NCBI GenBank assembly: GCA_003049465.1
Contig: PYSS01000087.1
Span: 62,001-126,000, forward strand
DNA from: Magnaporthiopsis rhizophila
Lineage: Eukaryota; Ascomycota; Sordariomycetes; Magnaporthales; Magnaporthaceae
DNA length: 64,000 bases
Direction of reading: 5' to 3'
Each line of letters opens with the position of its first letter. Within the stretch, counting starts at the first letter, position 1. Made by a program: the position numbers and the translations under genes. The notes beneath the pieces are model-generated. The model searched no databases. It saw only the letters and a list, made by a program, of their open reading frames with translations, and was not told the DNA's origin. Shown here piece by piece: positions 8,635 through 19,776 of this stretch.

Positions 8635-10296
8635 TCACGCCGGCGCCTCGTACACCCTCCTCCCCTCAAACCACGTCTCCAGGATCCGGGCGCCAAGCAG
8701 CGTCTCGGGCTCCCAGCGCATGTCCACGACCACAAAGTCGGCCTTCTTGCCGACCTCCAAGCTGCCCGTGACGTCGTCCAGGAAGCACGAGTAGGCGGCG
8801 CCGCGCGTGGCGGAGGCGGCGGCCTGGCACAGGTCGAGGGCGAAGTTCTCGTTGACGACGTCTTTCCTTTCCGGCTCGCGGGCCGACCGGCGCGTCGTGG
8901 CGACGTACAGGTTCTGCAGCGGGTGGTTGCGCGCCGTGGGCGCGTCGGTGCCCAGGGCGAGCGTGGCGCCGCCGGCGGCGAACTCGCTGTAGGCGAAGGC
9001 GCGCGCGCACCGCGCCTCGCCCAGCAGGCGCGGCCAGGCGTCGAACGTGGCCGGGTCGGCGTGCACGGGCTGCACCGACGCCGTGATGCCCAGGCGGCCC
9101 AGGCGGGCTGCGTCTTCGGGGGTTGTGAGCTCGAGGTGCTCGATCCGGGGGCGGAGGCGCCCAGAAGTAGAACAGTGGGCCTCGATGGCGTCGATGACGG
9201 TGGTGACGGTGCGGTCGCCGATGGCGTGCAGCGCGACCTGCAGGCCAGCGGCGTCGGCGCGGGCGACCACGGGACCGAGCTGCTCCGGTGTCCACATGGG
9301 GTCGACGGAGAGGGCGTTGTGGGCGTAGGGCTCGATCAGCGAGGCGGTGCAGGCATCGACGATGCCGTCGCAGACGACCTTGATGCCGACGACGCGGCAG
9401 TCGGGCGACGTGGTGGAGTTGTACAGCCGGCTCAGCTCGACGGCGCGGTCGACCTGGGCCAGGTGCTCGGCCTCGGTCTTGGCCGGCTTGATGAGCCAGT
9501 AGGCGCTGATGCGCATGGGGATCCGGTTCGGCTCCTCCCGCCTGCGCATCTCCAGGATGGCGTCCCAGATGGTGTCGTCCATGGCCATGTCGACCATGCC
9601 CGTGTACCCCGCAGCGTGGTAGGCGTCGACGGCGGCGCGGACGGCGGCGACGCGCTCGTCGAGCGACGCGAGCTTGGCCAGGTGCGGCCACAGCACCGTG
9701 AAGACGGCGGCCTCGGTCATCTCGCCCGTGGCCTTTCCGTCGGCGTCGCGGCAGATGGTGCCGCCCTCCGGGTCGGCCATGTCCTCGCACCCCACCTCGG
9801 CTATGGCGGCCGCGTTGAGCCAGCCCGAGTGCAGGTCCTTGGAGTCGACGTAGATGGGCCGCGGGTCGAGGTCGTCCAGCATCGAGTGGTGGACGCCGTC
9901 GGGCGTCATCGAGTTCATCCAGCCGCTGGCCAGGACGCGGTCTTCGGACGGGTGCGCCTCGGCGTGCGCCTTGACGGCGGCGCGGATGTCGGCCAGGTTC
10001 TTGCAGTGGCCCAGGTGCGCCTTGTTGAGCGTCTGGCCCATGGTCAAGACGTGCAGGTGGCCGTCGATGAAGCCGGGCAGCACGGTGAGACCGCCAAGGT
10101 CCCGCGTCCGGACCAAGCCGGCATCCCTCGCCGCGACGATCTCCGGGTCGCTTTCGCTACCGACATGGCGGAGCAGCCCGTCCTGCACGAGCATGCACGA
10201 GTGGAACGATGGCTGCGTGTCCTTGGCGCCTGGTAGCTGGAATATCTTGCCGTTGACCAGCAACAAGGGGCTAGGGTCCAAAACCGTAGGAGCCAT
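8635..10296 (-). CDS. amidohydrolase of the YtcJ/NfdA type (Amidohydro_3)
   Basis: The single-exon product is 553 residues from the ATG at 10296. It shows the metal-site order of amidohydrolases: GFIDGHLH (first HxH pair) near residue 76, LHAIGDRT, RIEHLEL (second-shell/metal histidines) and GTDAPT (catalytic Asp). It closes with the beta-sandwich segment GSLEVGKKADFVVVD. The length (about 540-560) matches the Amidohydro_3 subgroup that contains N-substituted formamide deformylase and YtcJ-like enzymes. By family it is a zinc-dependent hydrolase of C-N bonds in the cytosol; the precise substrate cannot be told. No signal peptide is present. The gene looks intact and is not part of a visible cluster. 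Confidence 0.9.
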   Translation of the reverse strand: MAPTVLDPSPLLLVNGKIFQLPGAKDTQPSFHSCMLVQDGLLRHVGSESDPEIVAARDAGLVRTRDLGGLTVLPGFIDGHLHVLTMGQTLNKAHLGHCKNLADIRAAVKAHAEAHPSEDRVLASGWMNSMTPDGVHHSMLDDLDPRPIYVDSKDLHSGWLNAAAIAEVGCEDMADPEGGTICRDADGKATGEMTEAAVFTVLWPHLAKLASLDERVAAVRAAVDAYHAAGYTGMVDMAMDDTIWDAILEMRRREEPNRIPMRISAYWLIKPAKTEAEHLAQVDRAVELSRLYNSTTSPDCRVVGIKVVCDGIVDACTASLIEPYAHNALSVDPMWTPEQLGPVVARADAAGLQVALHAIGDRTVTTVIDAIEAHCSTSGRLRPRIEHLELTTPEDAARLGRLGITASVQPVHADPATFDAWPRLLGEARCARAFAYSEFAAGGATLALGTDAPTARNHPLQNLYVATTRRSAREPERKDVVNENFALDLCQAAASATRGAAYSCFLDDVTGSLEVGKKADFVVVDMRWEPETLLGARILETWFEGRRVYEAPA

Positions 10297-11031
10297 TTCC
10301 TGGGGCTGTTATATATGTGTAATTCTAAAAGCGCAAGTTAACATGTAGACAGCACAAGATGTTGAGCAGACACGCCGTTGATCTTAAATCCCTCGGTTCA
10401 TGCTGCAAGGGTAGCATTCGTCTGATCTATGTCGGCTTCTCAGCCTCGAATGCGGGGTCCGCGATCCCGGGGTTGGGTGCCGAGGCGTGCTGGGCGGTGC
10501 GATAACGGGCCAGCGAGTCAACGGGAACAGTATCCATGTCCCGTCGTCGAGGATGATGCTAGCCGGCAGGTCCCTGTAGCGTGGTATCATGTCCCTGCTG
10601 TAGCTGACGACTTGACCGGGGAATACGCTTCTCCAGACAGATATATAGACACAATGACAGGACGTGCGTGGTTCCAGCTATAATTACTTGGGAACATGAT
10701 GCGCCCTGAAACTCGGCTAATGCTGGCCTGCCGGCAGCTGTTCTCGACCGAAGCCGGCCGGGCGGGCATCCAGAGCTGTGGAAAGGACCGCTATAAACAT
10801 GTGCCGCAGTGGTATTCCGTCAAGCCACACTGCGGCAGGCTGTGGCCTGATTCGGAATCTCCGCCATTGTTGGTTTCATGTGGACGGAACAGGAACAAGC
10901 CCCAGTCGCTTGTGTTCAAAAAAGATGTACTGAAGGAAATAGTCTCGGAGGGATTCTCCTTCTTGGAAGGGGCCTCAGGATGCCTCCTCGTTTGTAGAAT
11001 GTACCGCTCGACCAACCGACCAGTCGCAGGG
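10297..11031. other. gene-free interval
   Basis: This separates the amidohydrolase start from the stop of the small membrane protein. Only short frames without coding character are present, and I see no RNA gene or repeat. Confidence 0.5.
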
Positions 11032-11493
11032 TCACTGCCTTCTTCGACCGCGTACCGACGCCATCGCCAGCTCGGCGACAAACACAGCAAAGGCGACCAG
11101 GACGCCCCACGGCACGGTGTCGGTAGCCAGTCCCAACAGGTGGACGAACCACGCGATGCGCAGATAGACGGACAGGCACGACGCGCCGTCGGCGGTCACG
11201 GAACAGATCTCGGAGACGCGGCGGCGGAAGACGAGGTCGCGCAGGTCGCGGGCGGTGAAGAAGCCGCGGTAGATGACGAAGAGCGCGAACAGGATGGCGG
11301 CGAGCTCGCGCAGGGAGATGGAGGCTGGGTCCTGGATCAGGGCCGACGCCCGGCGCAGGCGGGCGCTGTAAAAGGTTGGGCGGCCCGGGTTCGGCCCGCG
11401 CCGCGGGTTGTTGTACTGGTAGGCGCGCCCGCTCATGCTGCGGTTGTTGGGGTCCGGGAACAGGCCGGCCGCGCCGCCGCCGCAGCAGGACAT
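11032..11493 (-). CDS. small multi-pass membrane protein
   Basis: The ATG at 11493 gives 153 residues in one exon. The N-terminus begins MSCCGGG, whose cysteines could be lipid-modified, followed by a Pro/Arg-rich stretch. Hydrophobic segments follow: RELAAILFALFVIYRGFF, YLRIAWFVHLLGLA and VPWGVLVAFAVFVAELAMA, so three membrane spans are likely. It ends in a basic VRGRRRQ. I recognise no family. The compact frame and codon bias make it a plausible gene; a further intron-linked exon cannot be excluded. Confidence 0.55.
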   Translation of the reverse strand: MSCCGGGAAGLFPDPNNRSMSGRAYQYNNPRRGPNPGRPTFYSARLRRASALIQDPASISLRELAAILFALFVIYRGFFTARDLRDLVFRRRVSEICSVTADGASCLSVYLRIAWFVHLLGLATDTVPWGVLVAFAVFVAELAMASVRGRRRQ

Positions 11494-11906
11494 GGCTGGG
11501 ATGGGTCGAGAAGGTGGGTTGGTGTATGGGCGGACGCAGATAGGCGACTGACTGGCGGCGTCGGGATGGGAGTCAAAGCGAGGGAGACGATGCGATGCGG
11601 CCGGCTAAGACCTATGTACGGAGAATTGGACGAGATTGGGGTTTTATTCGAGGTCTGGCGGCGTTGACGACACAAGCATGGTGATGTCAACTTTCCGTCA
11701 CGCTAGGCAGTAGCTCCTTCCAGGTGGCCTCGACCAGCATTAGTGGCCGATTGACCCCGCAATTTTGCGTCCGCCAGGCGCTGTTGGAACTGTCGTCTGG
11801 TGTCACGACAACGGATGCCTGGATAAAATGTTGCACGTAATTAATCTAGCGTCTGTAACGGCTATGCAAATAAAATTTCATGGTGTCCTCAGTCCCACTC
11901 CTCCCA
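11494..11906. other. gene-free interval
   Basis: This is the promoter region of the small membrane protein and the 3' flank of the next minus-strand gene. No element could be named. Confidence 0.45.
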
Positions 11907-12872
11907 CTAGGAATATCTCCTTTCGTGAATGCCCTTGGCCGAAAACAAAAACAACCCGGCCTTCAACAGCTCAGGCACCTCGTCCTGCGTCCAGCCCGCC
12001 CTCGCCCTCGAAATGCCCTGCATCACCGCCTGTGCCTGGCCGTCGTGCTCGAGACACTGTAGCAGAGTCGCCGGGTCGACCGCCTGCCATCCCTCGGGCA
12101 GGTCCAGCAGCGCGACGTCGCCGCCGCGCCAGTCGACGGTGCCGCTCGCGTGGTTGGCGGACACGCCCCAGGCCTCGAACCGGTCGCGCACCTCGGCCAG
12201 GATGGCGTCGCTCTTGGCCTTGTGCGCGTCCGGGTTAAAGCTGTGGTCGCCGCTGCGCGACCAGATCTCGAGGTCGGTCGCGTACATTTTGCGCAGCAGC
12301 TCCGTCACCGCCTCGACGTCGTCGCCGTCGACGGTCTCGATCACAAAATCTTTGTCGCGCAGCTCCGTCTCCGTCACCGTCGGCGGATAGTAGTAGTCGC
12401 GCAGGCTGCGCCGGAACCCGGCGTCCGTCATGAAGTCGTGCGGCCCGTCTGCGCTGGGGCTGTTGGGCCCGCTGCCGATGCCGCCGTGGCCGCGCTCGAG
12501 GGCGCTGGGCCCCAATGGTCGTCGCTCGGTGCTGTCCTCGCCCGGCAGCACGACCTGATCGCTGAGGCCGAGGGATTTGTCCATGAAGCCGACGACGAGG
12601 AAGACGACGACGCAGATCACGGCCAGCGACGAAGTGATGCCGAACACGATGGGCTCGATCGGCCGGTCGCCCAGGAGCGTCTTGCCGGCGTTCTCGATCA
12701 CGATGGCGTCGGTCGGCACCGAGCCCTGCGGAGCGTCTGCTAGGCTGCCGTTGAGCGCCACGACGTTCGCCGGGAACGGCGACAGGCCCCAGTCGGCAGT
12801 GCTCTTGTTCATGAGCTCAACCCATACTGATCTGTTGCTGCTGATGTATGGCTGGCCGTAAAACGAATTCAT
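11907..12872 (-). CDS. single-pass membrane protein, unrecognised
   Basis: The ATG at 12872 opens 321 residues without introns. An N-terminal part of about 80 residues with possible N-glycosylation sites (SNRS, NKST, NGSL) precedes one clear membrane helix (PIVFGITSSLAVICVVVFLVV). The remainder is cytosolic, with a Ser/Pro/Gly-rich linker and a more structured C-terminal part (YYYPPTVTETELRDKD... LLRKMYATDLEIWSR). There is no cleavable signal peptide, so a signal-anchor topology is inferred. I do not know the family. Repeated acidic residues and the ordered C-terminus argue for a real gene. Confidence 0.6.
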   Translation of the reverse strand: MNSFYGQPYISSNRSVWVELMNKSTADWGLSPFPANVVALNGSLADAPQGSVPTDAIVIENAGKTLLGDRPIEPIVFGITSSLAVICVVVFLVVGFMDKSLGLSDQVVLPGEDSTERRPLGPSALERGHGGIGSGPNSPSADGPHDFMTDAGFRRSLRDYYYPPTVTETELRDKDFVIETVDGDDVEAVTELLRKMYATDLEIWSRSGDHSFNPDAHKAKSDAILAEVRDRFEAWGVSANHASGTVDWRGGDVALLDLPEGWQAVDPATLLQCLEHDGQAQAVMQGISRARAGWTQDEVPELLKAGLFLFSAKGIHERRYS

Positions 12873-13463
12873 TGTGTGCCTTGGTGTCTTGGGCAGGGCG
12901 ACTCGGGATGTCGTCGAGTCGGGTATCTCGAGCAGCGCGCGTTGGACAACCTTTGAACAAGGTAGGTGAAGATGCCGTTGACGTCGGGATGGACGAGCTA
13001 GGGGAGCGTTTAGCTCGTGCCGCCAAGACCGAAGACCAGACTGATGGAATCAATGGCACTTAGCCTCTCGGGTCCACGGCATCATTACCACCCCTCTTTG
13101 ACCCCTGGACGAGCCGTGGAGGCAACCCATCTGGCTAGACACTGACACTGAAAATTCAAAACGCCGATCCTATCCAAACCAGGCTCTTTTGTGCGAGCGC
13201 AGCGAGACAGCGACTAGGGTTTCTGCAGTGGATGGTGCAATCTGCGCACCCAACCTGGGCGTACTGGTGGCTTGCATTGGCGCTATCACATCCAAGTATG
13301 TATGGCGGCTCCTCAGCCTAACCTCCCAAGACATCGGGGTACTTGGAGATACATGGTCCATACCGAGCGAATCAGGAGCTGAGAAAGCTGAATAGAAAAA
13401 CAAATATTGGTCGAAAAAGCTGGGCTCTCGCTAATTTGTAGAGCCAGTACACTAGTCCCGCGC
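12873..13463. other. gene-free interval
   Basis: This separates the membrane-protein start from the Hsp70-like stop. A 68-codon plus-strand frame at 13189-13395 has no support beyond being open and is not called. Confidence 0.45.
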
Positions 13464-15780
13464 TCAATACAAGGTCCTGACGGCCAGCTCGCTGTTGGAC
13501 GACGAAAATCCAAGTATGCCTTGACCCCTGTCCAGAAGGAGCCTGACGCGTCCGTTGTACTGCGTGAGGCTGATTTCCACCTCGAGCTTGACGCGGTCGT
13601 ATGGCATGCCGCTGTCCTTGTCCAGCACTGTCTCGTACAGGGCTCCGCCACGGATGCGTGACGCCGCCTCGTCCAGGTCGTAGTCTATCCTCACCTCACG
13701 GCGCGTAACTGGAAAAAATATGGGGACCATGCGTTAGCGAACTGCGGGCTGGGCTTCAGGGCACACAATAACGCTATAAGTGGAAAATTACTAACCATCT
13801 TTTGCCTCGTCTGCCGGCATCGGCGGCTTGCCCGTCTGCCAGTCCTGCTCCGACAGCACGACGGTGACGGTGCCGACCTTTTTGTTTGCGCGTAGGAACT
13901 TGCGCTGGATGCGGACCGACTTTTCGGTCGCGTGGGTGGTGGGCACGAGGTCGTTCTTGGCGAACAGCCACGTAACGTGGTCCCTGGCCCTGGTGGTGCC
14001 GTCAAAGGAATCAGCGTACAGACGGGCCGCGGCCGCGCCGCTGTAGTCGTACAGCCCGTAGCGCGCCGCGGCGACGACGCCGACGTGGTAGGGGCAGCGC
14101 ATGCACTCGGGCGGCACGTCGCAGTCGAGCCCCAGGCCCATGAGCACGGCGCCCTTTGCGACGGCGGTCCAGCTGTCGTCGCCGCGCAGGAGCGTGAAGT
14201 TGTGCGACCGCGCCCGCTCCTGGATCTTGCCGTTGAGGTACCTGCTGCGTGAGAAGCCGCCCGACAGCACGATGGTGCGGCTGTCGTACCCCTGCGTGTC
14301 CAGCTGCACCAGCTGCTTCTCGATCAGGCTGATGGTGCCCTGCACCGACTGGCTGAACATCTTCTCCAGGTCCGCGGCCGAGATCATCAGGTGACCGTTC
14401 TTGATGCCGCGCTCCCGGTCGTTCTGGATGCCGAGATCGGCTGGCAGGGGAAGGGCGTTGTCGAGTTGTGGTCGTGGACTGCGCCCCGCGAACTCGTGCT
14501 TGATGCTCTCGAACCTCTCGAGCATCATGAGCTGGCCCCGTCCCAGCACGTAGTGCGTCCCGTACCCATGCTGCTCCTCGTCTGCCTTGAGCCCCATCAG
14601 CCGCGCGTAGTCTTCCTCGCCCAGCCGCGCGAGGAGGAAGTCGGTCAGGAAGCAGCGGTCGACCTGGTTTGCTCCGCATTGCTCGCCTGTGGACGTTAGC
14701 AGGAAACATTGGAAGTGGAAGGTAGCCTTACCCTGAGGGTGTGTGACGCGGGTGATGCGCAGGTTCGGGTATGCCGAGTCTATTCGGTACGCGACAACAT
14801 CCTAGACCGACAGTCATTAGTACCGGGACCCCTGCTGGACGACTTTCGCTGGCTCGGCAAAAACTCACGACAGTACCGCCGCCGGCATCAACGACGATGA
14901 AGCATTCTCCCTGCGCAATAAACACCGTTAGCATGCGTCACAGAGCTGGCCAGGCCATAATCAAGTAAAGGACACACCTCTCTCATTGTCTCCAGCGACT
15001 GGCTCCTGGCGTCCTGCAGCGTGTACTGCGCGCATGCTTCGGGCTCCGTCGTCATTCTAACATAGCCCGGCATCCTGCGCAGGCCGCTAAAGACGCTGGA
15101 AAACGCCGTGGTCACGGCCCTGAACGTCAGGTTCCTCGCCCGCTGGTCCCACACGGCCGGGTGGGTGATGATGAGGTCGATGGGGAACTCGTCGAGCGCG
15201 GCCGGGTCGCGGTTGTTGGCAATGTCCTTATACACCTCCCTGGCCACGTTTTTCAGGTACGCCGTCATGACGTCCAGCGACGACTTGATCAGGTGCCGCG
15301 GCACCTCGCCCCTGGTGACCTGATCGTCGGTGAACTCGAGCTCGCCGGCGTGTCGCAGCGTTTTTGCCAGCTGCTCCAGCGCCTTGAGCCGCGTCGGCTT
15401 CTCCAGGTCCAGCTTGGTTAGCCGGATCACGTACGACCCTTCGCCGATGCCGTACCCCCAGTCGCTGCCGTTCTTGGGCGTGTACGTGTAAGCTGATGGG
15501 ACCTTGTCGCCAATTCCAGAGCCCCAGTTCTGCACCGCCCGGATGTCGGCGAAGGTGGGCGGGCGCTCGTCTCTGCCTTTTGTGAGGATCCATGCGACTC
15601 CTGGATTGATGCGTTTCTTTTGTCAGCATCGCTGTTGGAGCATGGGAGAAAGTGGGGGAGGTGGAACGAACCCGTGTAAGTCGTGCCATAGTCGACGGCA
15701 ATGATGAACCGAGGGTCTATGTCGTCGTCTTCGGGCAATGTTACGTTTGTGAAGCGAGAGGCCTGGTCGGAGCCAGACAT
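13464..15780 (-). CDS. Hsp70-like ATPase (HSPA12-like), six exons
   Basis: Exons are 15780-15672, 15600-14978, 14910-14869, 14801-14732, 14686-13796 and 13708-13464. All introns are GT/AG, and the joined frame gives 659 residues. The actin/Hsp70 nucleotide fold is clear: phosphate-1 loop AVDYGTTYTGVAW near residue 28, phosphate-2 VVDAGGGTVDVV, and adenosine motif VLSGGFSRSRYL. The canonical EEVD tail and a classical substrate-binding domain are absent; the C-terminus is a divergent beta-rich region. This matches the fungal Hsp70-like family related to animal HSPA12, not the housekeeping chaperone. It is soluble and cytosolic by inference. The function of these proteins is poorly known; they are often multi-copy in filamentous fungi. 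The gene is divergent from the polyQ coiled-coil gene, with about 600 bases between the starts. Confidence 0.88.
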
Positions 15781-16375
15781 GATGGAGGCGGGTGTGTTCG
15801 AGGTTCTGATCGGTCACAGTTGGATCGATCATGGACAATGTGAGATCAGAGCAGGAGATGGGAGACATTATTTTCTCAAAGGGTGTATTATTTCTTCCAG
15901 CAAATAGGCGATCCCACGCCTTGCTGGGCACCATTCCAGGGGGTGAGGGTAGTAAAATGAGGGGTGGTCTCAAGCTGAATGGCTCGAGTGTGACCAGTAC
16001 AGTCTGGTCTGGCAGATTGGGAGCTGGACCGCAGCGCTGGTGGGGGCCTGGGCCAGGCCCAGCAGTGGCCCAACGCATTTGTGCTAAAGCCTTAGCGTTC
16101 TGCTGCGCCGGTTGGCTCCCGCTGCAGGTCAGGCTGCGCTGAGATTTCATGGTGGGAGAAACGCGCACCTCGATGGCAAAGCTGGTGTCGCATCGCGCAA
16201 GGCGAATGCTTGCGGCTTGAGCCTCGCTCGTTCTCATTCTCATCAGTTGGAACTTTGATAGCTCCAACATCACTGCCAAAGATTCTCCCTGGCTCGCATA
16301 CACCTTTTCACCTTCCCCAACCGCACTCTTCGCCCATATCCCAGCGCCCAGGCCAGGCCGAAACTCCCTTCCACA
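15781..16375. promoter_or_regulatory. divergent promoter region
   Basis: This interval separates the starts of the Hsp70-like gene (-) and the coiled-coil gene (+). CT-rich stretches with short AC-rich runs occur just before the plus-strand ATG (16290-16375), as is common in fungal 5' leaders. No specific factor site could be established. Confidence 0.4.
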
Positions 16376-16724
16376 ATGTCGTTCAAGTCCTTCCTGCGGG
16401 GAGGGTCGAGCCATCGCAAAGGCGACGACAGCGCGGGCCTGATTGAGACCCAAGACATGAAGCCGGCAAACCAGCAGGAGACCCACATGAGGACCTTGCC
16501 CGTCTCCGGCCCGAACTCCTCCAAGAAGGGGTTCAGCAAGCTGTTCCAGCTCCATAAGCCTCAGAGCGGCACCGCCCCAGCAGGACTGTCCAACGATGTC
16601 GCCCTCGCTCCTCCGCCGGGAGCTTTTCCTGTACCGCCGCCGATGCAGCAGTCGCAGGGGCAAAACTGGGGCGCACAGGGACGACAACAACAACAACAAC
16701 AACAACAACTTCATCATCATCATC

Positions 16725-16797
<73 letters not shown>

Positions 16798-19776
16798 GTA
16801 TACTCCAAACCCCGTGCAGCCATATCTAAGAATGGTTGACGGCAGCGCCCTGGAGCAGGCTGCAGGTCGCCCAAACGCAATCCCCCTGTTTGCCGATTCG
16901 ACTTCTATCCAGCGGAGCATGGAGCTTCCTGGGGAGTCCGCCATGAGTCCTTCAGCCCAGACACCCTCCCAGGCCATGCAATACAACGTGCCGCATGGCC
17001 AGATGCCTCAGCTTCCTCCTTTGACGACAGGAGACCCTCTAGAGCTGCCTGTCCCACATCAGACCACGGGGATGACAGCACCCGATCTCGGTCCTCTGAT
17101 GGTCCTCGATCCCCGCCAGGGCTGGAAGGGCAGGAACGGGTCAACCGTGACTGAGGTCCCTTCGACGCCCGCCCTGGTTTCTAGGACAAGCTCGAGCTTG
17201 TCTGGCACGCCGGCTGCTGCGACAGAACATATACCCCTTCGGGAAAGAAAACGGCCGGAGATCTCAGACGGCGTCAGCAAGCTGTTACCCGACATCCCTC
17301 CGTTGAGGACCAACAAGCGGCAGTCGGTGCCACCGCGGGTGAGCTCAGAGGGCAAGGTCGTGACCATGAAAGCGCTCGGGAACACCGACGCAGAGCCACC
17401 ATCCCCGGCCCACACTTTGGAGAGCCAGCGGGCAGTGGTGGGCGCACTACCTGCCGATCACTCCCAAGGGATGGACACAAGAGGAAACGAATCGGGAATG
17501 GGTCTACAAGCCGGGGCTAACGTTGGCCAGGAGTCTCCTATCGACAACCAGCCACCTACGGACGGCCTCGGCACCAGGACAACCCAGGACCTGGCGGATG
17601 CGACTGAGAGCATGGGGATGTCAGGCGGGGCAAGATCAAAGCCACCGACCTCAGGCGTTGCGCCTCCGAGCGAGGCTGGCTTTGAGGCGCGATATTCCCA
17701 GCCACCGATGCCAGTTTCTAGCGCTCGCGCCGACAACCGTTTCTCGCAGCCGCCGATGTCGAACAATAGTCTATCACACGGTGCTTATCCTCCTATGGAT
17801 GGAAGCGTACCGCCTAGACGAGCATCAGACACTGGCGCTGCCGGCACCGCCACGATGGGCCCGTCGTCCGGTCCAGGGAACGTGGCGACAAGCTATAGCG
17901 TCTTCAAACCACCTCACCAGTCAAGTCGCGAGGCCCGGATTCAGCAGATGATCGTTCGATACGGCCCCCAACCGACCCAGCTGATCGAAGGAAACGATGG
18001 AAATATCGACTGGGTCGAGACTTTGATGGTCTTTGTGCCGAAGGTGTTGGAAAGGGCCAACGTCGATAATCTACAAGGCTCAAGGGCAGCAGCAGGGAGC
18101 CGAAGCGCAAGCAACGGTCGAGGAGGTGGTGCCTCGAGCGGTTACACAGAGGGACAGCTGCAGGCCCTACGAGACAGGGTCGCAACGCTCGAGCACGCAG
18201 AGCGGCGGCTGCAAGAGGATCTCAGCGTCTCCAAAAAAAAGTACGACAATCGCGGCGAGGCCATCCGAGCGCGCGAGGACGAGATAGCCCGGCTGAAGAG
18301 GGACATGGGCACGAGCGCGTCGGATCTGAAGAGGGAGTACGACGACACGGCCGCCAGACTGTCGCGCGCCGTCGCGGACAGGGAAGCGCTGGATTCGAAG
18401 CTGGAGCAGGCGAGAGGCGAGATGGAGTCACAGAGAGAAACCCACGCCAAGGAGATCAAGAAGTACAAGGAAGTGATCGAGCAGTGGGATAGGGCGCTGA
18501 AGGACGAGCAGGCGAACTCGGCAGCCGCATTCGCGGAGCTGGAGAAGACGCACCAGGAGAATTTCGCCCAGCAGAAGCTGGCGTACGAGGCAGCGGTGAA
18601 GCAGCACGAAATCAAGTTCGTGGAGGAGCTGAAACGAGTGCAAGAAGACCACGCGGCAGAGGTGGCAAGACTCAACGGCATCATCACGGATCACAGCGCC
18701 GAGATGGACGAGGCCGAGAAGAGACACGCGTCCGAGGTCCAGGACCTCAAGGCGGCAAACAGCAAGGCCATCACGGATCTCAGGTCCAAATTCGAAAAGG
18801 AGACGCGGGGGCTGCGCAACCGCATGGCGGCGTACAGCACGGGGACCTACACTGCGATCCCGGACAGCGACCTGGTCGTGTCTTTGCGACGGCTCGCACA
18901 GGACATCAGCAACCTCAGCCTCTACGTCCCGCAACCTGCGGGCTACGTGCCCAGCCCCGAGGCCGACCCGACGAATCACGTGGCCCGGTCTCTGGCCCGC
19001 GGCGGGGGTGGTGGGAGCAGCACGTGGCCGCGGTTCGTGCAGAGCGTCTGCTGGGCCGTGGCACTGCGCGGGTTTTTCCACAGGCCGTTGGGGTTCGGGG
19101 CCCTGGGGTGGCAGGGGGCTGGGTACCAGATCATGATGCCGCTGTTTGAAGTGTTTCTTGGGACGGACTTGAGAGGTGGGTCGTCGCCGCTGAAATACAC
19201 TCACTCCCCCTGGCTCACAAACAGGATTTACTAACGCTCATTTACTTGTCGATACCAGAACTAGACGGCGCGTCCATCGTCCTTCCCCACGACAAGGAAA
19301 CCAACGCCGGAAGGGCATGGCTGTTTGCCAGCATCCTACGCGACGTCAAAAAGGGCGACGACTGCGGCGGTGGAATGTCCACCAGCACCAGCACGAGCGC
19401 CTTGGCGGCCATCTTTGAAGATAACGTAGCAATGGTTACTGGCGACCTCACAGCACAGCTACAGCACATCAGCAACGGCGGACTGGACCCCAGCGCCGAG
19501 GCGCAGGTGGGCGGCGTCGTGCGCGCCATCGGCATCTTTGCTCTCGAGATGGGCTCCCAGCGCGCACAGGTCTCGCTCGAGACGTGTCGCTACGGCGACC
19601 TCATCACGCTGGGCGACAAGTTTGGGGACGGCAAGAGCAGTGGTGACGGCGGCTGGGGGGGACAGCAGGTGCAGGTGGACATCCTCACGCAGCCTTGCCT
19701 GGTCAGGACGGGCGATGGGCGCGAGGATCTGGCGACGCGCAAGGTTATTGTCAAGGGGGATATCATAGCGCTATAG
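16376..19776 (+). CDS. large coiled-coil protein with polyQ tract, two exons
   Basis: Exon 1 is 16376-19175, the intron 19176-19258 (CTAAC branch), and exon 2 is 19259-19776; the product is 1105 residues. Residues 1-80 are basic. Then comes a Gln/His tract of roughly 50 residues (16685-16798), then a long disordered Pro/Ser/Thr-rich region to about residue 520. A heptad-rich coiled coil follows (residues about 600-820, e.g. LEHAERRLQEDL). The C-terminal part is ordered (SLRRLAQDISNLSLYVPQP, FVQSVCWAVALRGFF) and has no membrane segment. That end resembles a family of uncharacterised fungal proteins with a conserved C-terminal domain after coiled coil. The function is unknown; a scaffold role is only a guess. 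Removing the intron joins two frames that are both needed for the conserved C-terminal part. Confidence 0.8.
16685..16798 (+). repeat. CAA/CAG microsatellite encoding the Gln/His tract
   Basis: Runs of CAA then CAG, interrupted by a short CAT run near 16710-16722, encode about 35 glutamines and four histidines inside the coiled-coil gene. The array is pure enough to be length-variable between strains. Confidence 0.9.

Noticed and set aside
8923..10236. Long plus-strand frame of 437 codons
   Set aside because: It lies antisense to the intact amidohydrolase, and its composition (Gly/Val/Arg-rich) is the usual mirror of a GC-rich gene.
10696..11667. Plus-strand frame of 323 codons
   Set aside because: It covers the small membrane protein on the other strand and has no recognisable domain.
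15623..16765. Minus-strand frame of 380 codons rich in Leu
   Set aside because: The Leu run is the antisense of the CAA/CAG tract, and the rest overlaps the divergent promoter and two real genes.
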